64,000 nt of DNA from Scolanthus callimorphus (lineage: Eukaryota; Cnidaria; Anthozoa; Actiniaria; Edwardsiidae): assembly GCA_033964015.1 (NCBI GenBank), contig CM066916.1, positions 17,942,675 through 18,006,674 on the forward strand, written 5' to 3'. A model generated the notes under the pieces. The model did no database searches, had not been told where the DNA came from, and saw only the letters and a program-made list of their open reading frames with translations. Of this stretch, positions 13,501 to 22,566 are shown piece by piece (position 1 is the stretch's first letter; every line of letters starts with the position of its first letter). A program made the translations under genes and the position numbers.

Positions 13501-15600
13501 GTAAAGATTGTTCAAAACTATAATTCGAGTTTAGCCGGAGAAAAAGAAACCTTGAGGGAGCCAACTAAAGCAGCAAAACGTACAAGTTACATGTAAAGTC
13601 AGAATTTTCTCATCAGGAATGCAATAACTTGGAAGCTAAAATATAAATAGCATAAGAAGCAATTACAAGCTTTGTGCTTACCTTACCGTCCTCCGAAAGT
13701 CTCCGTCGTGTTGAGTTGAATTCATTCTTACTTGGCAAGCTTTTGCAAAAAGCCAATTTTCCTAAATATATTATTCTGCTAAAACCATTGCAATTTTCTG
13801 TTATTGTCAATCCTGTTCAATCCAGTTCTGGCTCCCTGTTTGTAGATCTCATATGAGTATTCGAAGAACACGTCGTTTGCAGCTTTTACGAAAGAAACTG
13901 TTGTTTTTCTTCAGAAGAACGCCGAAGTCTTGCTTCGCCGTGGGCCAGGTATTCTGCAATCTAGCCTTTGAATCTTTTGCAACTCCCTCATAGTTTCTCC
14001 AAAATGACTAAATAACATTATGAAATTTCGGCAAAGGAATCGAATCCGAAGTATTTTAACAATCATTAGAGAATTCTTTTGAGCAAATTTGGCGTGGTTC
14101 GCACCCACAGTTTGTCTCAGTTTGACTCAACAAAAATTATGAACTCGAGTGAGCCGACGCGGGCGGGTGTTTTGTGAGTTTTTTCGGCGGGAAAATGAAG
14201 GAGCGACTTCCGGTCCGTGTCCTCTGCCAAGCACCGCGTCAAAGCACCGTGCGGCGCTGTGCTGGAAGACAAACTGACGCGCGCGCTCAGTGATCCAAGA
14301 CGGACTGTGATTGGCTGTGTACACGGGTCGCCAAAAACGCAAGTGCGCATGCGTAAATAAGAGCCCGCGATGTTTTCGTAAGCCGCTGAACGTATCGTTT
14401 TGGCTTGGATGGGTTGCTTTCTCATGTGACGTTGAATGATACGTATGGGGCTCCACTCCGTGCCTTCGGCACGGGGAGTTCCGCTATTAATGATTTTCAT
14501 GAGCCCGCGAGAATAGTCTAAAAGGAGCTCTCTTCGAAATAGAAAAACAAATTGATTTCTGCAGATATGACCATATTTCAGCTTGAAAAATTATTCCCTT
14601 GATTCAGGAGCCCATTACCTAGTAGGAGCGTCCATCACCATTTACATGTTTTCACAATGCAAGAGCGTATTTGAAGCCTGTATTGCCGAGTTTCATATCG
14701 GGAGGGACTGGGCTCGAGTCCAATAATATTACGGAAATTAAAACAAGAACCACCTAGTAAGAAAGAGCACATCGACCTGTGCAAACACCAAAATGTAATA
14801 AGAAACGTACGGTCTGCGGACATTTCTGTCGTTTTGTCCGGACGCCATACGTTTCTAATTAAATTTTTGAGTTTTGAAATTGTTGTATCTTGGTCAGTAT
14901 TGATTCAATTAACACCAAATTTTCGGATTTTACACAAATCGATGTGCTCTTTCTTACTAAGTGGGTCTTGTTTTGACTATCGTTATATCAAGGGATTCGT
15001 ACGCAGTCCCTCACGATATGAAACTCGGCAATGAAGTTATTTTTAGTTTCAAATTTTCACACATTTGCTCAGCCAATTAGAATGCAGGTAGCGTATGCTT
15101 TGTTCAGATTACTTTATTAGCGGCAAATTTATATTGTTCTAAAAAGAACTTAAGACCTGCTTCATTTTCCAATTCGTTGTTACACCTTCCTACCCCTAGA
15201 TGGTTGATTAGCGGGCTTCACTAGGAAATGAGATTCTATAAATAGCACAAAAATACTACATTGATGAAGGCACTTCAACAGTCTTGATAATGGAATCTTG
15301 GCATTATGAAGTGCATACTAGTAATAATATGTTATTATAAACACAAGAGTCCCAAATTATATAAAGCAAGGAATAACAAAAACTGACAAACCTTCTAGTT
15401 TGCTAAAGTCTGGGTAGTCTCTCGGAGTTTTATTTAGTAGGCTTTCAAGTAACAACTTGTACCTGAAAGGAGAAATCAAACCTCTTGGCACAAAAGGGTA
15501 GCATGTGAATGGCAGAGCATTGCATTCTGTATTGTCTCCAATGGCATAGGAAGATTATGGGGGGGATGGGGGCTTAGGGGTCATTTTTCATACTTTGCCC

Positions 15601-15645
<45 letters not shown>

Positions 15646-17763
15646 CTTCTGGAGATCCTGGATCTGCCCATGAATGCCCAAAGTGGACCTGTCAATTATT
15701 TCCTCAAATAAGCACCTCTTTTGCTTATTTTGAAAACAATCCGGCCCCTAAATATGAAAATAATTTTTCCAACAAATAGTGAATTTCCACACCTTGGTAC
15801 TCGCTGTACAGGGGTGATGAGCAAAGCTCTGATGTTCAATCCTTTACATTCCTCTCTTGCTTCTTGTCTTGTGATGAATGCTGAGAATTCTGGATACTTC
15901 TTTTCACACTCCTAATTAAAACATGTCAATTTTAGCCTGGATAGGTGGGATACAATCAGATAAAAGTATTGTAAACTGTACTCAGAAAAAAATGATTAAC
16001 ATTGCAGGGGTTACTGTTCAAATGTAAGTGCTGTAAAAGGAATTCTGGAGTTGATAGCATAAAAATTGAGGCAGCCAAATCATACTGTACTCATGATATT
16101 GAGGTTGACTGATGCATGGAATGTCTATAATATTCCTTCTCACCTGTAATAAATTGCTGGATTGCTCAAAGTTGTTGGCATAAGTGCTGTAGAGTTTGAT
16201 GAAAGGAGCCATGGCAAGGAAGGCATCTCCTACTCCTAGTGTCTCCATGTGACTCATCAGCTCTCTGTTGATTCCTTCAATGGCTTCAATGTTTGAGAAT
16301 ATAGTGTTGAGTGCATTTTTGGGTATGATGCGTCTCTCGTGTAGAGGCAAAAGAAAAACCTGGAGAACAAATGTCATTGACATAAGTCATTCTTTTGAGT
16401 CATAAAATAGAACTCTAATTGGGAAAGCATGGTTGCTCATGCAGCTTTCACAGCACTGGCCTCTCACCATTGTGGTCTAGGTTTGACTCCAGGCCAGGGC
16501 AGAGGACATTTTCTTGTTCCGATTGTGGTCTAAACTGGCTGAGTTGAACTTTGTTCTACTGTGTCTCGATGTCTTTCAAATGAGACCTGTCTCACCTTCA
16601 CTACCATGAACTATGTGTCTTATGGCTGTTAAGCTGCCAGCTGCACTTTTTAAGACCCTGCTGTTTAATTTAGCCTATGAGCTGCAAGACTTAGAGTCGA
16701 CCTTCAAATCCAGTACTGCATCCATTAGATCCCATACCCCTCTTTTATTACAGAGGGGGTACTGGATCAAACGGATCAGCAAGAATAGAAAAATATAATT
16801 TTCATTCCCATGGATTACAGCCTTTTACAATTACAATTACAATTATGTAAACTCATTACATAATTAATAATTAGAAGCAATTAGAAATGATATCACAACC
16901 GGGAAAGACTGCTTTATGGCTGACAAAATCATGACCAATTGTACACATTTATTGTATGCAACGCTTTCAATGTTTGTTTTTTCTTCTTCAATGTTTATTA
17001 TTGTCAACATTTTATAAGTAGCACAGGGCCAAACTTTTTTTGTAATGTGCCAATGATGCCTAACTAAAAATTTTTAGGCACCATAGGGCAGAATCTTGTC
17101 ACCCTAACACCGCTGATGCACCCACGCTAGCGAGAAACTGCTGAAAATGGCACCCTTGTTTTGAAATGCGATCATCTCAAACAGAGCTCAAACTGCCACA
17201 TTTTTTTGCCAAGTTAACCGAAATTTTGTACCCATTAAATCGCCATTTGGTGACTAGGTTGAATTTTCTGGTGCCAAACCCTCAAATCCAGTCGCCATTG
17301 GCGAACTATTGGTCACAATGCCGGACCCTGCTGCACCGTTGTGTCTATATCACCCCAACACACAACTGCTCAATTTTATATTACCTGTACACACCCAAGG
17401 ACAGAAGCAGTTTCATGATGGTCTTAAGCCAGTAGGTTTTGTGGGGAAATATTTAGAGTGTAAGGTATTCAAAACCTTTTAAGAGCAGTATAGAAGCAAC
17501 ACATTTGGCTGCAAAAACTGCTACATGCTTAGTTACATGTAGAGCTCACACCTGTAGATTGCATCATGGGTAATGGTGGGCCTATATGCCACTTCCTCAG
17601 TCATTTATTTGTATCAAAAATAATACACAACAGGCTGAATTTTCTATAGTTGAATACTTACATGGATAAGGGTGTGAAGTTGCTCTTGGTAGGTTTTCTC
17701 GGTTGTGAAAATCTCATTTATGACCTTCTTCCTCTTCCTGGCCATTGTCTGCATACGCAGCAT
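1498..17763 (-). CDS. ARHGEF39: ARHGEF39-like Rho guanine nucleotide exchange factor (DH-PH), multi-exon
   Basis: Dbl-family RhoGEF, expected to catalyse GDP release from Rho-type GTPases in the cytoplasm. Exons in transcript order, joined by GT-AG sites with matching phase: 17837-17662, 16359-16144, 15911-15793, 15462-15392, 12606-12476, 11670-11636, 10535-10438, 3529-3421, 1560-1498. The DH domain starts at KRKKVINEIFTTEKTYQEQL, continues through IFSNIEAIEGINREL and reaches the family signature LLITPVQRVPRYKLLLESLL, ending near KVAEHINENIRQHEN. The PH domain has FFIKEGPLLK, RMFFLFSDILIYAKKS and STYTCRRVFPL. The short DH-PH-only layout and the PH motifs resemble ARHGEF39; that subfamily call is from memory. 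I place the start at ATG 17763-17761, just before the DH domain. Oddities: a one-base frame break at 12493-12500 and a stop that truncates the PH C-terminus. Confidence 0.82.
1608..1745. repeat. Short foldback (MITE-like) element
   Basis: The arm GCAAATATGGTGTAAACC at 1608 is inverted as GGTTTACACCATATTTGC ending at 1743. The pairing continues inward through the GTGAAGACCG / CGGTCTTCCCC segments. No coding capacity. Confidence 0.7.
1746..3088. other. AT-rich RhoGEF intron, nothing recognised
   Basis: No exon, RNA gene or known element could be supported here on either strand. Confidence 0.5.
3089..3359. repeat. Palindromic repeat, family A, copy 1
   Basis: An imperfect hairpin of about 148 bp at 3089-3236 (GCAATAAAAGTACTTTCC inverted as AAAGTATTTTTATTGC) is followed by about 120 bp of unique end. 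A second copy on the opposite strand lies at 19831-20062. It contains the CCAATCAGAATGCGC type of motif common in anthozoan MITEs. Confidence 0.75.
3421..3529 (-). CDS. ARHGEF39: RhoGEF exon: PH domain, STYTCRRVFPL segment
   Basis: The acceptor is TTGTCTAG and the donor AAG|GTAGGT. It encodes TYTCRRVFPLIESDLEQMFG and then an acidic, alanine-rich loop. It is separated from the previous exon by a 6.9 kb intron that holds the 4.4 kb foldback element. Confidence 0.88.
3618..3871. mobile_element. TA-flanked palindromic MITE, family B, copy 1
   Basis: Terminal inverted repeats start CAGCCGATTGCGTTTGA and end inverted as CAATAGGCTG, with TA on both sides. TA target sites suggest a Tc1/mariner-type origin. 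A second copy lies at 39285-39543. Confidence 0.8.
3872..4289. other. Intron, little recognised
   Basis: No gene found. The segment GGTTCTTATACGCGGG near 4081 recurs near 58983, so part of it is repetitive. Confidence 0.4.
4290..4842. repeat. Small inverted-repeat element (family C), split by a second element
   Basis: The left part (4290-4402, starting GGGGCCGGTT) and right part (from about 4816, CTGACCTTCTAGGCACCGGT) together match the uninterrupted copy at 50822-50927. The copy ends in CTGACATTCTAGAAACCGGC. The intervening bases are family D. Confidence 0.7.
4403..4815. mobile_element. Hairpin MITE (family D) inserted in family C
   Basis: The tip of the hairpin at 4704-4770 pairs CAATGTCTCACCAAGTAGAA with its inverse around a CGGCCTTACGGCC loop. 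An inverted copy lies at 21697-21950 and a shortened relative at 58374-58475. It includes a second small hairpin (AGAATCAGCATGCTGATTCT) at 4490-4515. Confidence 0.72.
5099..5250. repeat. Inverted-repeat element
   Basis: AAACCGTGTGCGGGATTTTT at about 5100 is repeated in inverse at 5229-5249. The spacer is AT-rich. No coding capacity. Confidence 0.7.
5850..6440. repeat. Tandem repeat in the left foldback arm, unit about 154 bp
   Basis: About four units begin with GATGACGTCATCTACC or a close variant at roughly 5860, 6015, 6169 and 6275; the third is shortened. The inverted counterpart is at about 9060-9640. Confidence 0.8.
6441..7978. other. Loop of the foldback element, no gene
   Basis: No supported coding sequence. 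A segment near 7193 (AAATGCAGTGATCCTCCC) recurs near 40325. C-rich GACCCTCCCC segments lie at 6940-7015. Confidence 0.4.
7979..8676 (-). pseudogene. LINE reverse transcriptase C-terminal fragment
   Basis: The minus-strand peptides LLGMHISSDLTWADHCDVII and YRSLVRSVIEYASTAY are the post-RT region of a LINE. They are followed in another frame by LPTLYERRKHACQRFVSRIK and GYNLRSKSASYQRP, its C-terminus. The 3' end carries an ATT-type tail (7979-7993 on the plus strand). It is broken by a frame change near 8320. Confidence 0.82.
8686..8898 (+). mobile_element. LINE 3' UTR with (TTGAA)n tail
   Basis: A non-coding 3' end ends in AATAAAATTGAATTGAATTGAA, the short-repeat tail of a LINE. It lies back to back with the minus-strand LINE fragment. 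Confidence 0.65.
9030..9949. repeat. Right arm of the 4.4 kb foldback element
   Basis: This is the inverted copy of 5573-6440, including the 154-bp units and the unique outer 210 bp (ATGACGTCATTTATGATGAC). Confidence 0.8.
10194..10335. repeat. Hairpin MITE
   Basis: The arms AGAGCACTTGATGTTGGGAG and CTCCCAACATCACGCGTGCT surround an ACGTACGT centre. The outer parts also pair (AGAGCACAATTTTCTATG with CATAGAAAGTTATGCTCT). Confidence 0.8.
10438..10535 (-). CDS. ARHGEF39: RhoGEF exon: PH domain core
   Basis: It encodes ACRRGSQERMFFLFSDILI and YAKKSNTLDKEQK, a characteristic PH beta-strand segment. The acceptor is TTCTGATAG and the donor AAAAG|GTACGC. Confidence 0.88.
10583..11440 (+). repeat. 144-bp tandem repeat, about three units, interrupted by a palindrome
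   Basis: Units containing GTACGCAGTATTCATCG and GGGGTGTCAAGGGTGAGAGA occur at 10583-10642 (partial), 11082, 11226 and about 11364 (shortened). The stretch 10639-11083 is a separate element inserted between unit fragments. Confidence 0.8.
10639..11083. mobile_element. 445-bp palindromic MITE inserted in a tandem repeat
   Basis: The arms pair along nearly the whole length, from CAATAGACCTTTATCACGCA at the left to TGCGTGATAAAGGCCTATTG at the right. The tip has GACGGGCATCGATGCCCGTC. No coding capacity. Confidence 0.85.
11636..11670 (-). CDS. ARHGEF39: RhoGEF small exon: PH domain strand 1
   Basis: A 35-bp exon encoding RFFIKEGPLLK, from CTATTTTAG to AAG|GTATAT. The phase fits the following exon. 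Confidence 0.85.
11671..12180. other. RhoGEF intron, nothing recognised
   Basis: No exon or element could be supported apart from the adjacent splice signals. Confidence 0.45.
12181..12329. mobile_element. hAT-like MITE
   Basis: Imperfect terminal inverted repeats: CAGTGGCGGATCCAGG and, at the other end, CTAGACCCGCCCCTG. The CAGTGGCGGATC type of terminus is typical of non-autonomous hAT elements. The flanks share TAAATA. A related terminus (CAGTGGCAGATCCAGAGGGG) occurs near 34061. Confidence 0.6.
12476..12606 (-). CDS. ARHGEF39: RhoGEF exon: DH-PH linker, with a one-base frame break
   Basis: It opens with EATYEIAKVAEHINENI and KMLSIQKSLTG, the end of the DH domain. Past GGGGCCCC (12493-12500) the expected reading, GAPKILAPG, lies in another frame. 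The donor and next-exon phases fit only that second frame. The exon is 131 bp where 132 would be in phase, so one base appears to be missing. Confidence 0.85.
12636..12692 (-). pseudogene. tRNA-like sequence (pseudo-tRNA or SINE head)
   Basis: On the minus strand TAGCTCAGTTGGTAGAGCG is a good D arm and A box. A GCCATT...AATGGC stem follows in the anticodon-arm position with an oversized loop. No T arm with GTTCRA is present, so it is not a working tRNA gene. It starts about 30 bases from a RhoGEF splice acceptor. Confidence 0.5.
12700..13849. other. RhoGEF intron, nothing recognised
   Basis: No exon matching the RhoGEF phases and no clear repeat was found. Confidence 0.4.
13880..14445 (-). 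repeat. Dispersed repeat, family E, copy 1
   Basis: On the minus strand this matches 48245-48560 (shared GAGTCAAACTGA, CACGCCA, AATACTTCGGA, GAGGGAGTT) and 56640-56750 (shared GCAACCCATCCAAGC, TCTTATTTACGCA). A family of at least 500 bp with no intact ORF. Confidence 0.65.
14640..15040. repeat. Large hairpin element
   Basis: ATTGCCGAGTTTCATATCGG near 14681 is inverted as CGATATGAAACTCGGCAAT ending near 15032. Internal segments (GAAAGAGCACATCGA, AGAAACGTACG) also pair. Confidence 0.75.
15392..15462 (-). CDS. ARHGEF39: RhoGEF exon: QRVPRY signature, second half
   Basis: A 71-bp exon encoding YKLLLESLLNKTPRDYPDF. The acceptor TCCTTTCAG and donor GAAG|GTTTGT fit the neighbouring phases. Confidence 0.88.
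15602..15643. repeat. Poly-C tract, 42 bases
   Basis: An uninterrupted run of C in a RhoGEF intron, next to a TCCTGGATCTGCCC hAT-like end. The exact length is likely to be uncertain in any assembly. Confidence 0.9.
15793..15911 (-). CDS. ARHGEF39: RhoGEF exon: QRVPRY signature, first half
   Basis: It encodes YPEFSAFITRQEAREECKG and then ALLITPVQRVPR. The donor CCAAG|GTGTGG leaves phase 2. The next exon (15462-15392) completes the tyrosine of the QRVPRY signature. Confidence 0.9.
16144..16359 (-). CDS. ARHGEF39: RhoGEF exon: DH domain core
   Basis: A 216-bp exon, phase 0 at both ends, from TTCTCCAG to CAG|GTGAGA. It encodes the NTIFSNIEAIEGINREL and APFIKLYSTYANNF segments typical of DH helices. 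Confidence 0.9.
16420..16615 (+). mobile_element. tRNA-derived SINE
   Basis: The head has an A-box-like GGTTGCTCATGCAG, then CACTGGCCTCTCACC and a B-box-like GGTTTGACTCC, followed by about 110 bp of body. It lies in a RhoGEF intron. Confidence 0.55.
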
Positions 17764-17837
17764 GTGATTCAGCTCACTAGAAATAGCATGGCTGGTCTGG
17801 GACACTTGTAGGGACAAAAACTTCTTGGCATTTTGCA
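17662..17837 (-). CDS. ARHGEF39: RhoGEF exon: start of the DH domain
   Basis: The acceptor is ..CTTCCAG and the donor CAT|GTAAGT. It encodes MLRMQTMARKRKKVINEIF and the first DH helix. Three in-frame ATGs lie within nine codons. The frame is also open upstream of them to the acceptor. Confidence 0.85.
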
Positions 17838-18155
17838 CTGGAAGTGGGAAAATAAGGATGCTTGAAACAAATTTTTTTTTGTAAACAACCCCCTTTCTTG
17901 CCCTCGTTCTCTGTTCCACAAAAGGCAAAACAACAGCATTCAATAACCTCCAAATATCTAAGACAACAGCAATAATTTTAATCAGAGCCACCTATTTTGG
18001 TTCTAAGGAATGGGGGGGTGGGGGGGGGGGGTGGTTTAATCTTTCTACCCTGGCCCATATATTATTATTATTCAGACTTTCTTCACCCCCATATGGGTGT
18101 ATTGTGCACCCCTTGTCCTCCCTCAGAAAAAGGCTACCTTATTATTGATGTCGAA

Positions 18156-18530
18156 ATAGAGTACTCAAGTGATGACGTCATAAAAAACAAATTTTCGATT
18201 TAGCAATATTTGTCCTTGGATTTGGAAAGGGCATAATAAATGAATGCTACACACAAAAAATGAGGCGAATCGGTTGCAACGCGACCGAGATATGGACCCC
18301 TGAATACATAATTTTCTTTAAGAAATCATAAAGTTTTGAACGCAGTCCAAAATACAGTGATTTGTTAAAGAAAATTATGTATTCAGCGGGCCATATCTCG
18401 GTCGCGTTTCAACCGATTAGCCTCATTTTTTGTATGTGATTCTCTTTCCACTTTGTCTTTCATTATTCATGGACTAAAAGTGGAAATTCAACATTTTTCA
18501 AATTTATGACATCACACTTGACTACTCTAT
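18156..18530. mobile_element. Palindromic MITE with ATAGAGTA ends
   Basis: The ends ATAGAGTACTCAAGTGATGA and TGACTACTCTAT are inverted. Inner arms pair from AAAAAATGAGGCGAATCGGT to CCGATTAGCCTCATTTTTTG. The loop is about 60 bp. Confidence 0.75.
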
Positions 18531-19537
18531 AACAGTGCTAGTTTAATCTTGCATTTCTAGGGGGTGCTATCCCAGAGAAAAAATTTTTAAATCCAAGCTC
18601 ACAGGATTGCCCATAAATGCCCTTTTTGCCCCCCTTCCCACCCCTATGAAATAACAATGATGATGACCCCCATCAAAGAACCCCCAATAAATAATGAATG
18701 GCTTTCCACTCCTCAGGTAAAATGAAATTCTGTCATTTTTATCACACAAAAAAACAATTCTTAACTGACTTCAGCCTTACAAAAAATATTACTCCTAGTA
18801 ATGGAAACTGAGCAAGGTGTTTCCCACAATTCTCAGATAACCAACCCAAGATGCATGAGAAATTACCAGCTGATTTCTTGTTCTAAAATTAGCAAATCAG
18901 AATGATTTTTGTTGCATCGCCAAGTGTTCCAAACAAATTTTAAAAAATGTAAAGTCCAAGATCAAATAACCTCTCTCTGGGGCAAAAAAGAATATCAAAA
19001 TCCCTACCCAGGAGAAAGCACTGCTGTTCAAATCCCCACCCCCATGGTTCATGGTGGGCCTCACTTTTATGTATTCCTTTGTTTTGCATATAACAAAATG
19101 CATGTTATATCAACTGACTGAAAGTGTCAAAAGGTATTCGAAAGTATTCGAATTATGTTATCATCAACATTCATCTTTGACAGTTGTGTTTTGCTGTTAT
19201 GATAAAAATTACATTATCAAACTAGCCAAACTTACCAGAGCACTTTTCTTTAAAAAGAAATTCGGTTTAGGAGTTTATACCGGTAGGAGAACACACAATG
19301 CACTTGAACTAAAAAAACATTCAACTAAAAATTATTGAGCGAGCGACCAACGTACTTTTATAGTAAATTTTACATGTAAACTCCATCAACAAATTTCAAA
19401 AACTTGCTGCCAAACTGATTTTTGTATAGTTAAAGGTTTTTCAAGCGTCTGGAAATTCACAAAAAAAAAGGTCAGGCGGTCAAATATTGGAGAATCCATG
19501 TTTGCTTTATATAGCGCTCGCGGTATTAGCTATTAGA

Positions 19538-19725
19538 AATTAGTATAAACCAACTAATGGTCTATTACAAATCCTGCATTCTGATTGGCTGAGCTACTAA
19601 TGGTCTATTAGTGATAGACCGTGCTTGGCAAAACCACCACCTTTCTTTGCAAGAAAACTTGATTTTTTCGACATAAAATAATGGCATTCATTGCCAAAAC
19701 CAACCAACTAGTTGGTTTATACTAA
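19538..19725. mobile_element. Inverted-repeat MITE
   Basis: The ends TAGTATAAACCAACTA and TAGTTGGTTTATACTA are inverted. An internal hairpin pairs TGGTCTATTAGTGATAGACC. Confidence 0.7.
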
Positions 19726-19732
19726 AACATTT

Positions 19733-19826
19733 AGACCTCTCGTCCTCATGTGCTATGATATCAATAGACCATTCGGCCTCCGGCCTCATGGTCTATTCAT
19801 CATAGCATATTCGGCCTTGAGGTCTA
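19733..19826. repeat. Short hairpin repeat
   Basis: AGACCTCTCGTC...TGCTATGATATC pairs with ATCATAGCATATTCGGCCTTGAGGTCT. The tip is AATAGACCATTCGGCC...GGCCTCATGGTCTATT. Confidence 0.65.
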
Positions 19827-19830
19827 ATTG

Positions 19831-20062
19831 TTAAATAACACCTATGTTGTATTGCGAATGTGCGCATTCTGATTGGTTAAAAAGCGTGTTTGTAAGAGAC
19901 CTGAGAAACACGATTGTCACGCAACGCTGTCGCGCGTGTGTATGTTATTTTCTAAAAGCCTTCGGCTCGTGTCTTTCAAGTTTTGATCAGTTCTCCCAAC
20001 ATCCCCTCGTGTTTGTAAGAAAGCAGAGAGCACGCGGAAAGTAATTAAGTACTTTTATTGCT
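19831..20062. repeat. Family A repeat, copy 2 (inverted, shortened hairpin)
   Basis: It matches 3089-3359 in reverse (AAATAACACCTATGTTGTAT, GTGTTTGTAAGAGACCTGAG). One arm of the terminal hairpin is partly missing. Confidence 0.75.
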
Positions 20063-20148
20063 TAACCAAAACCCAGATAATCTGAACGAGACTTTTATAG
20101 GTCTATATAAGATAGAAAACTGATTCCATGACAGGTTTTAAGTTCAGT

Positions 20149-20457
20149 GAGCGCCTTTCTTGTTTTGTGTTCGTTGGTTTCAATAATAAACCTCTACTCA
20201 CATCTTGGATTCTTTGTTCTGAGCGGGCTTCCGTAACCGATCGAGGCCATACTGTTGTGTTGTCGTGGCCTTGAAGCGCTTCAAAATAATTAGAAACAAG
20301 TCGGATCACAAGTTAACTTCGATTAAAAAGTTCTCAAAGTCGTTAGATTATATCTTCGACTTCGTTTAGGCTAAAAACAGCGGAAAACGCTTACCGTTCG
20401 AAGTTTTTCTCGACAAACGTTCGAGCGCCTTTCTTGTTTTGTGTTCGTTGGTTTCAA
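20149..20457 (+). repeat. 35-bp direct repeat pair, 274 bp apart
   Basis: GAGCGCCTTTCTTGTTTTGT followed by GTTCGTTGGTTTCAA occurs identically at 20149-20183 and 20423-20457. The DNA between shows no coding sequence I can support. Confidence 0.7.
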
Positions 20458-20960
20458 AAATCCCCCCTTTAGGGCAACACCGCTGACTGCAACAGGCTCC
20501 GTCGCGTCAGACCACAGGTTGCCCAATCAAACTTTATCTGAAATCAATGCCACGTCCACCCCCGCAGGCCAACTTGTGCCTTCCTTTGATGAATTTGGAA
20601 GATATGATCTTAAAGTAGAGGATATTACACGGTGTCGCGAAGATATGAGTTTTATTTTCGAGTGACAAGAACAATATTTTACGAATGAGCGCATGTCACT
20701 CGTCCCGGATGTAGCTCCGGAGTTGCTTACACTCTACATTACCAGCAATCTGAGACAAAATGGCCGCCGCGCTAATTATGCAGGCCTTGCAGGCCCTTTA
20801 AAAATGGCCGCCGGTCTTATAGGGATTGTATGGAGAAAAGTTTAAAATCTGAAATAAAAAGAGTACTGTAATTCGTGGACAACTTGCCGACCTCTAGATC
20901 AAAAGAATGAACACTATAAAACATTTCGATACATGTTAAAGAGCTTCAAATTTTACTTAC

Positions 20961-21210
20961 AAAGCGCCAAATTTGCTTTAGCGAACGCTGTCCTAACGGC
21001 TGTCTGTCCCTTATGTTTTACAGTAAAATCCGTCCGTAGGCCATTTTCCTTCGCATCCTGATAAAGTTCACGGTTCTGTCCGTACTCGAATCCCAGGTGC
21101 CGACCTCTCAAAATTGAGCCCTGTTGTTGCACATCAAAATGAGCTATAAATCGGCCTTTAGAACGCCCCCAAAACTCCGCCAATTTTCTTTGAACACAGC
21201 ACACTTTTTG
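20961..21210 (-). CDS. Possible leader exon of the RhoGEF gene
   Basis: An 83-codon minus-strand open frame ends at a perfect donor (GCTTT|GTAAGT). Its phase matches the acceptor at 17837. It has no in-frame ATG; a TAG lies just upstream at 21213-21211. It may be 5' UTR that happens to be open, or a coding exon with its start further upstream. I do not recognise the peptide (for example RTDFTVKHKGQTAVRTAFAK). Confidence 0.4.
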
Positions 21211-21696
21211 CTAATAATCCATGCGAGATTTGAAGAAGAAGACATCGGCTTGAAGTCGTTTTCTAACTCAAAATAACTGCTACGGCCGTACAATCTCCTC
21301 TGTGATCGCCATGTTTTTCACTGATAACCAGGCCTTCCCTGGGTAGGTTCTTGATGTATGATTTACGATAGTTTACCGAATAAGTCCCCTTATAGTTGTC
21401 TCACTCGACCTAGTCAGCCATCATTTTACTCTCGCTGAGCCTCGCACACTATCACTCGCATCTTGAATGCCTGTTTTCTTTTAATGCAAAGTTAAACTGC
21501 AGCGCTGTGGTAAATAATATAATGCAAAAATATATATCTGCCCTCAAACATCTCTGAAATACAGCTTTATTTACATGCTACCACCCCTCCCCCCTCTTTT
21601 CGCCATATTGGATGGCACTTATGAGCATGCTCAGTGCGTTGGCTGACCTTAATAATCGCAGGCGCGAAAAGTCTCGCATTGCTGGTAATGATCTAT

Positions 21697-21950
21697 AAGC
21701 AATTATTGGATGAGGTTTTTGTGATCTCCAGAACAATGTCGATCGAGACAGGTGGAATCAGGCGAGGCCGTGAGGCCGAGCCTGATTCCACTTGGCGAGA
21801 CATTGTTTATTCTGGTTATCACAAAAAACGAATTCAATAATTGTTTTATTATACATTGATTCAGTAAAAATACTTTTCTTTCTGTCAAGCAATTCATTTA
21901 ACACAAGCGCCTTGTTAAAATAGGGAAGGTGCTCTAGTCCCACGATACAT
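21697..21950 (-). mobile_element. Family D hairpin MITE, copy 2
   Basis: An inverted copy of 4403-4815: GCAATTATTGGATGAGG, the GAGGCCGTGAGGCC tip and TTTTATTATACATTGATTCA are all conserved. Confidence 0.72.
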
Positions 21951-22394
21951 TCGGCGATACATTCGGCACATTCGGCCTCGAGGTCTAATTGTTAAATCAA
22001 GAAAATGCTGTCGTTTTTATGGCAAATCCGCGCGGGTTGCCTGTGGTGTTCAAAACGTGACTCAGGCCCCTCGGCGGGGGGTAAAAACAAAATGGCGACC
22101 AAGAGAAGGATGTTTCTCGAGTATCTGCAAGTTTTGATCAATTTTCCTCCTTTTTCGGCTAAGATATGAGGAAAAGTACTTACAGACCTTCCAAATAAGG
22201 TAAGGGGGATTTCCTAATAAGGAAGTTTTGCAACGTCGGCAAAACGACAGCTTTTGGCGAAATTTTCTTGATATGTATATTAAACTTATAGGGAGAGGTG
22301 ATACTTTGAGCATAGTAATGCACCAGTCAATTGACAGCAATATATATAATGAAAGGTCGACGAACAGCTTAAACGATGATTATTTAATACGATA

Positions 22395-22424
22395 TTTCAA
22401 TCGGCCATTACCGATCTTCTTCAG
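22395..22424 (-). ncRNA. Hammerhead-ribozyme-like core, minus copy
   Basis: Identical on the minus strand to the motif at 25470-25499, at the outer end of the other Penelope copy. Confidence 0.55.
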
Positions 22425-22566
22425 GTTTTGAATGGAGATATTTACATTGCATGCTGGATATAAATAAAATAACGGTCACATTTAAAAAAAAAAAGAAAAA
22501 TACATATGATACGGTGCTTGAGAAGTGACAGATAAAAGATAAAATAATATCAAACAAAACTAAGGA

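Noticed and set aside
20441..20665. A 74-codon plus-strand frame with protein-like composition
   Set aside because: It is adjacent to a repeated 35-bp segment, matches no family I know, and lacks splice or start context. Not strong enough to call.
22062..22340. A 92-codon minus-strand frame and an ATGGCGACC start on the plus strand
   Set aside because: No homology recognised and no continuing frame or splice signals that fit a gene.
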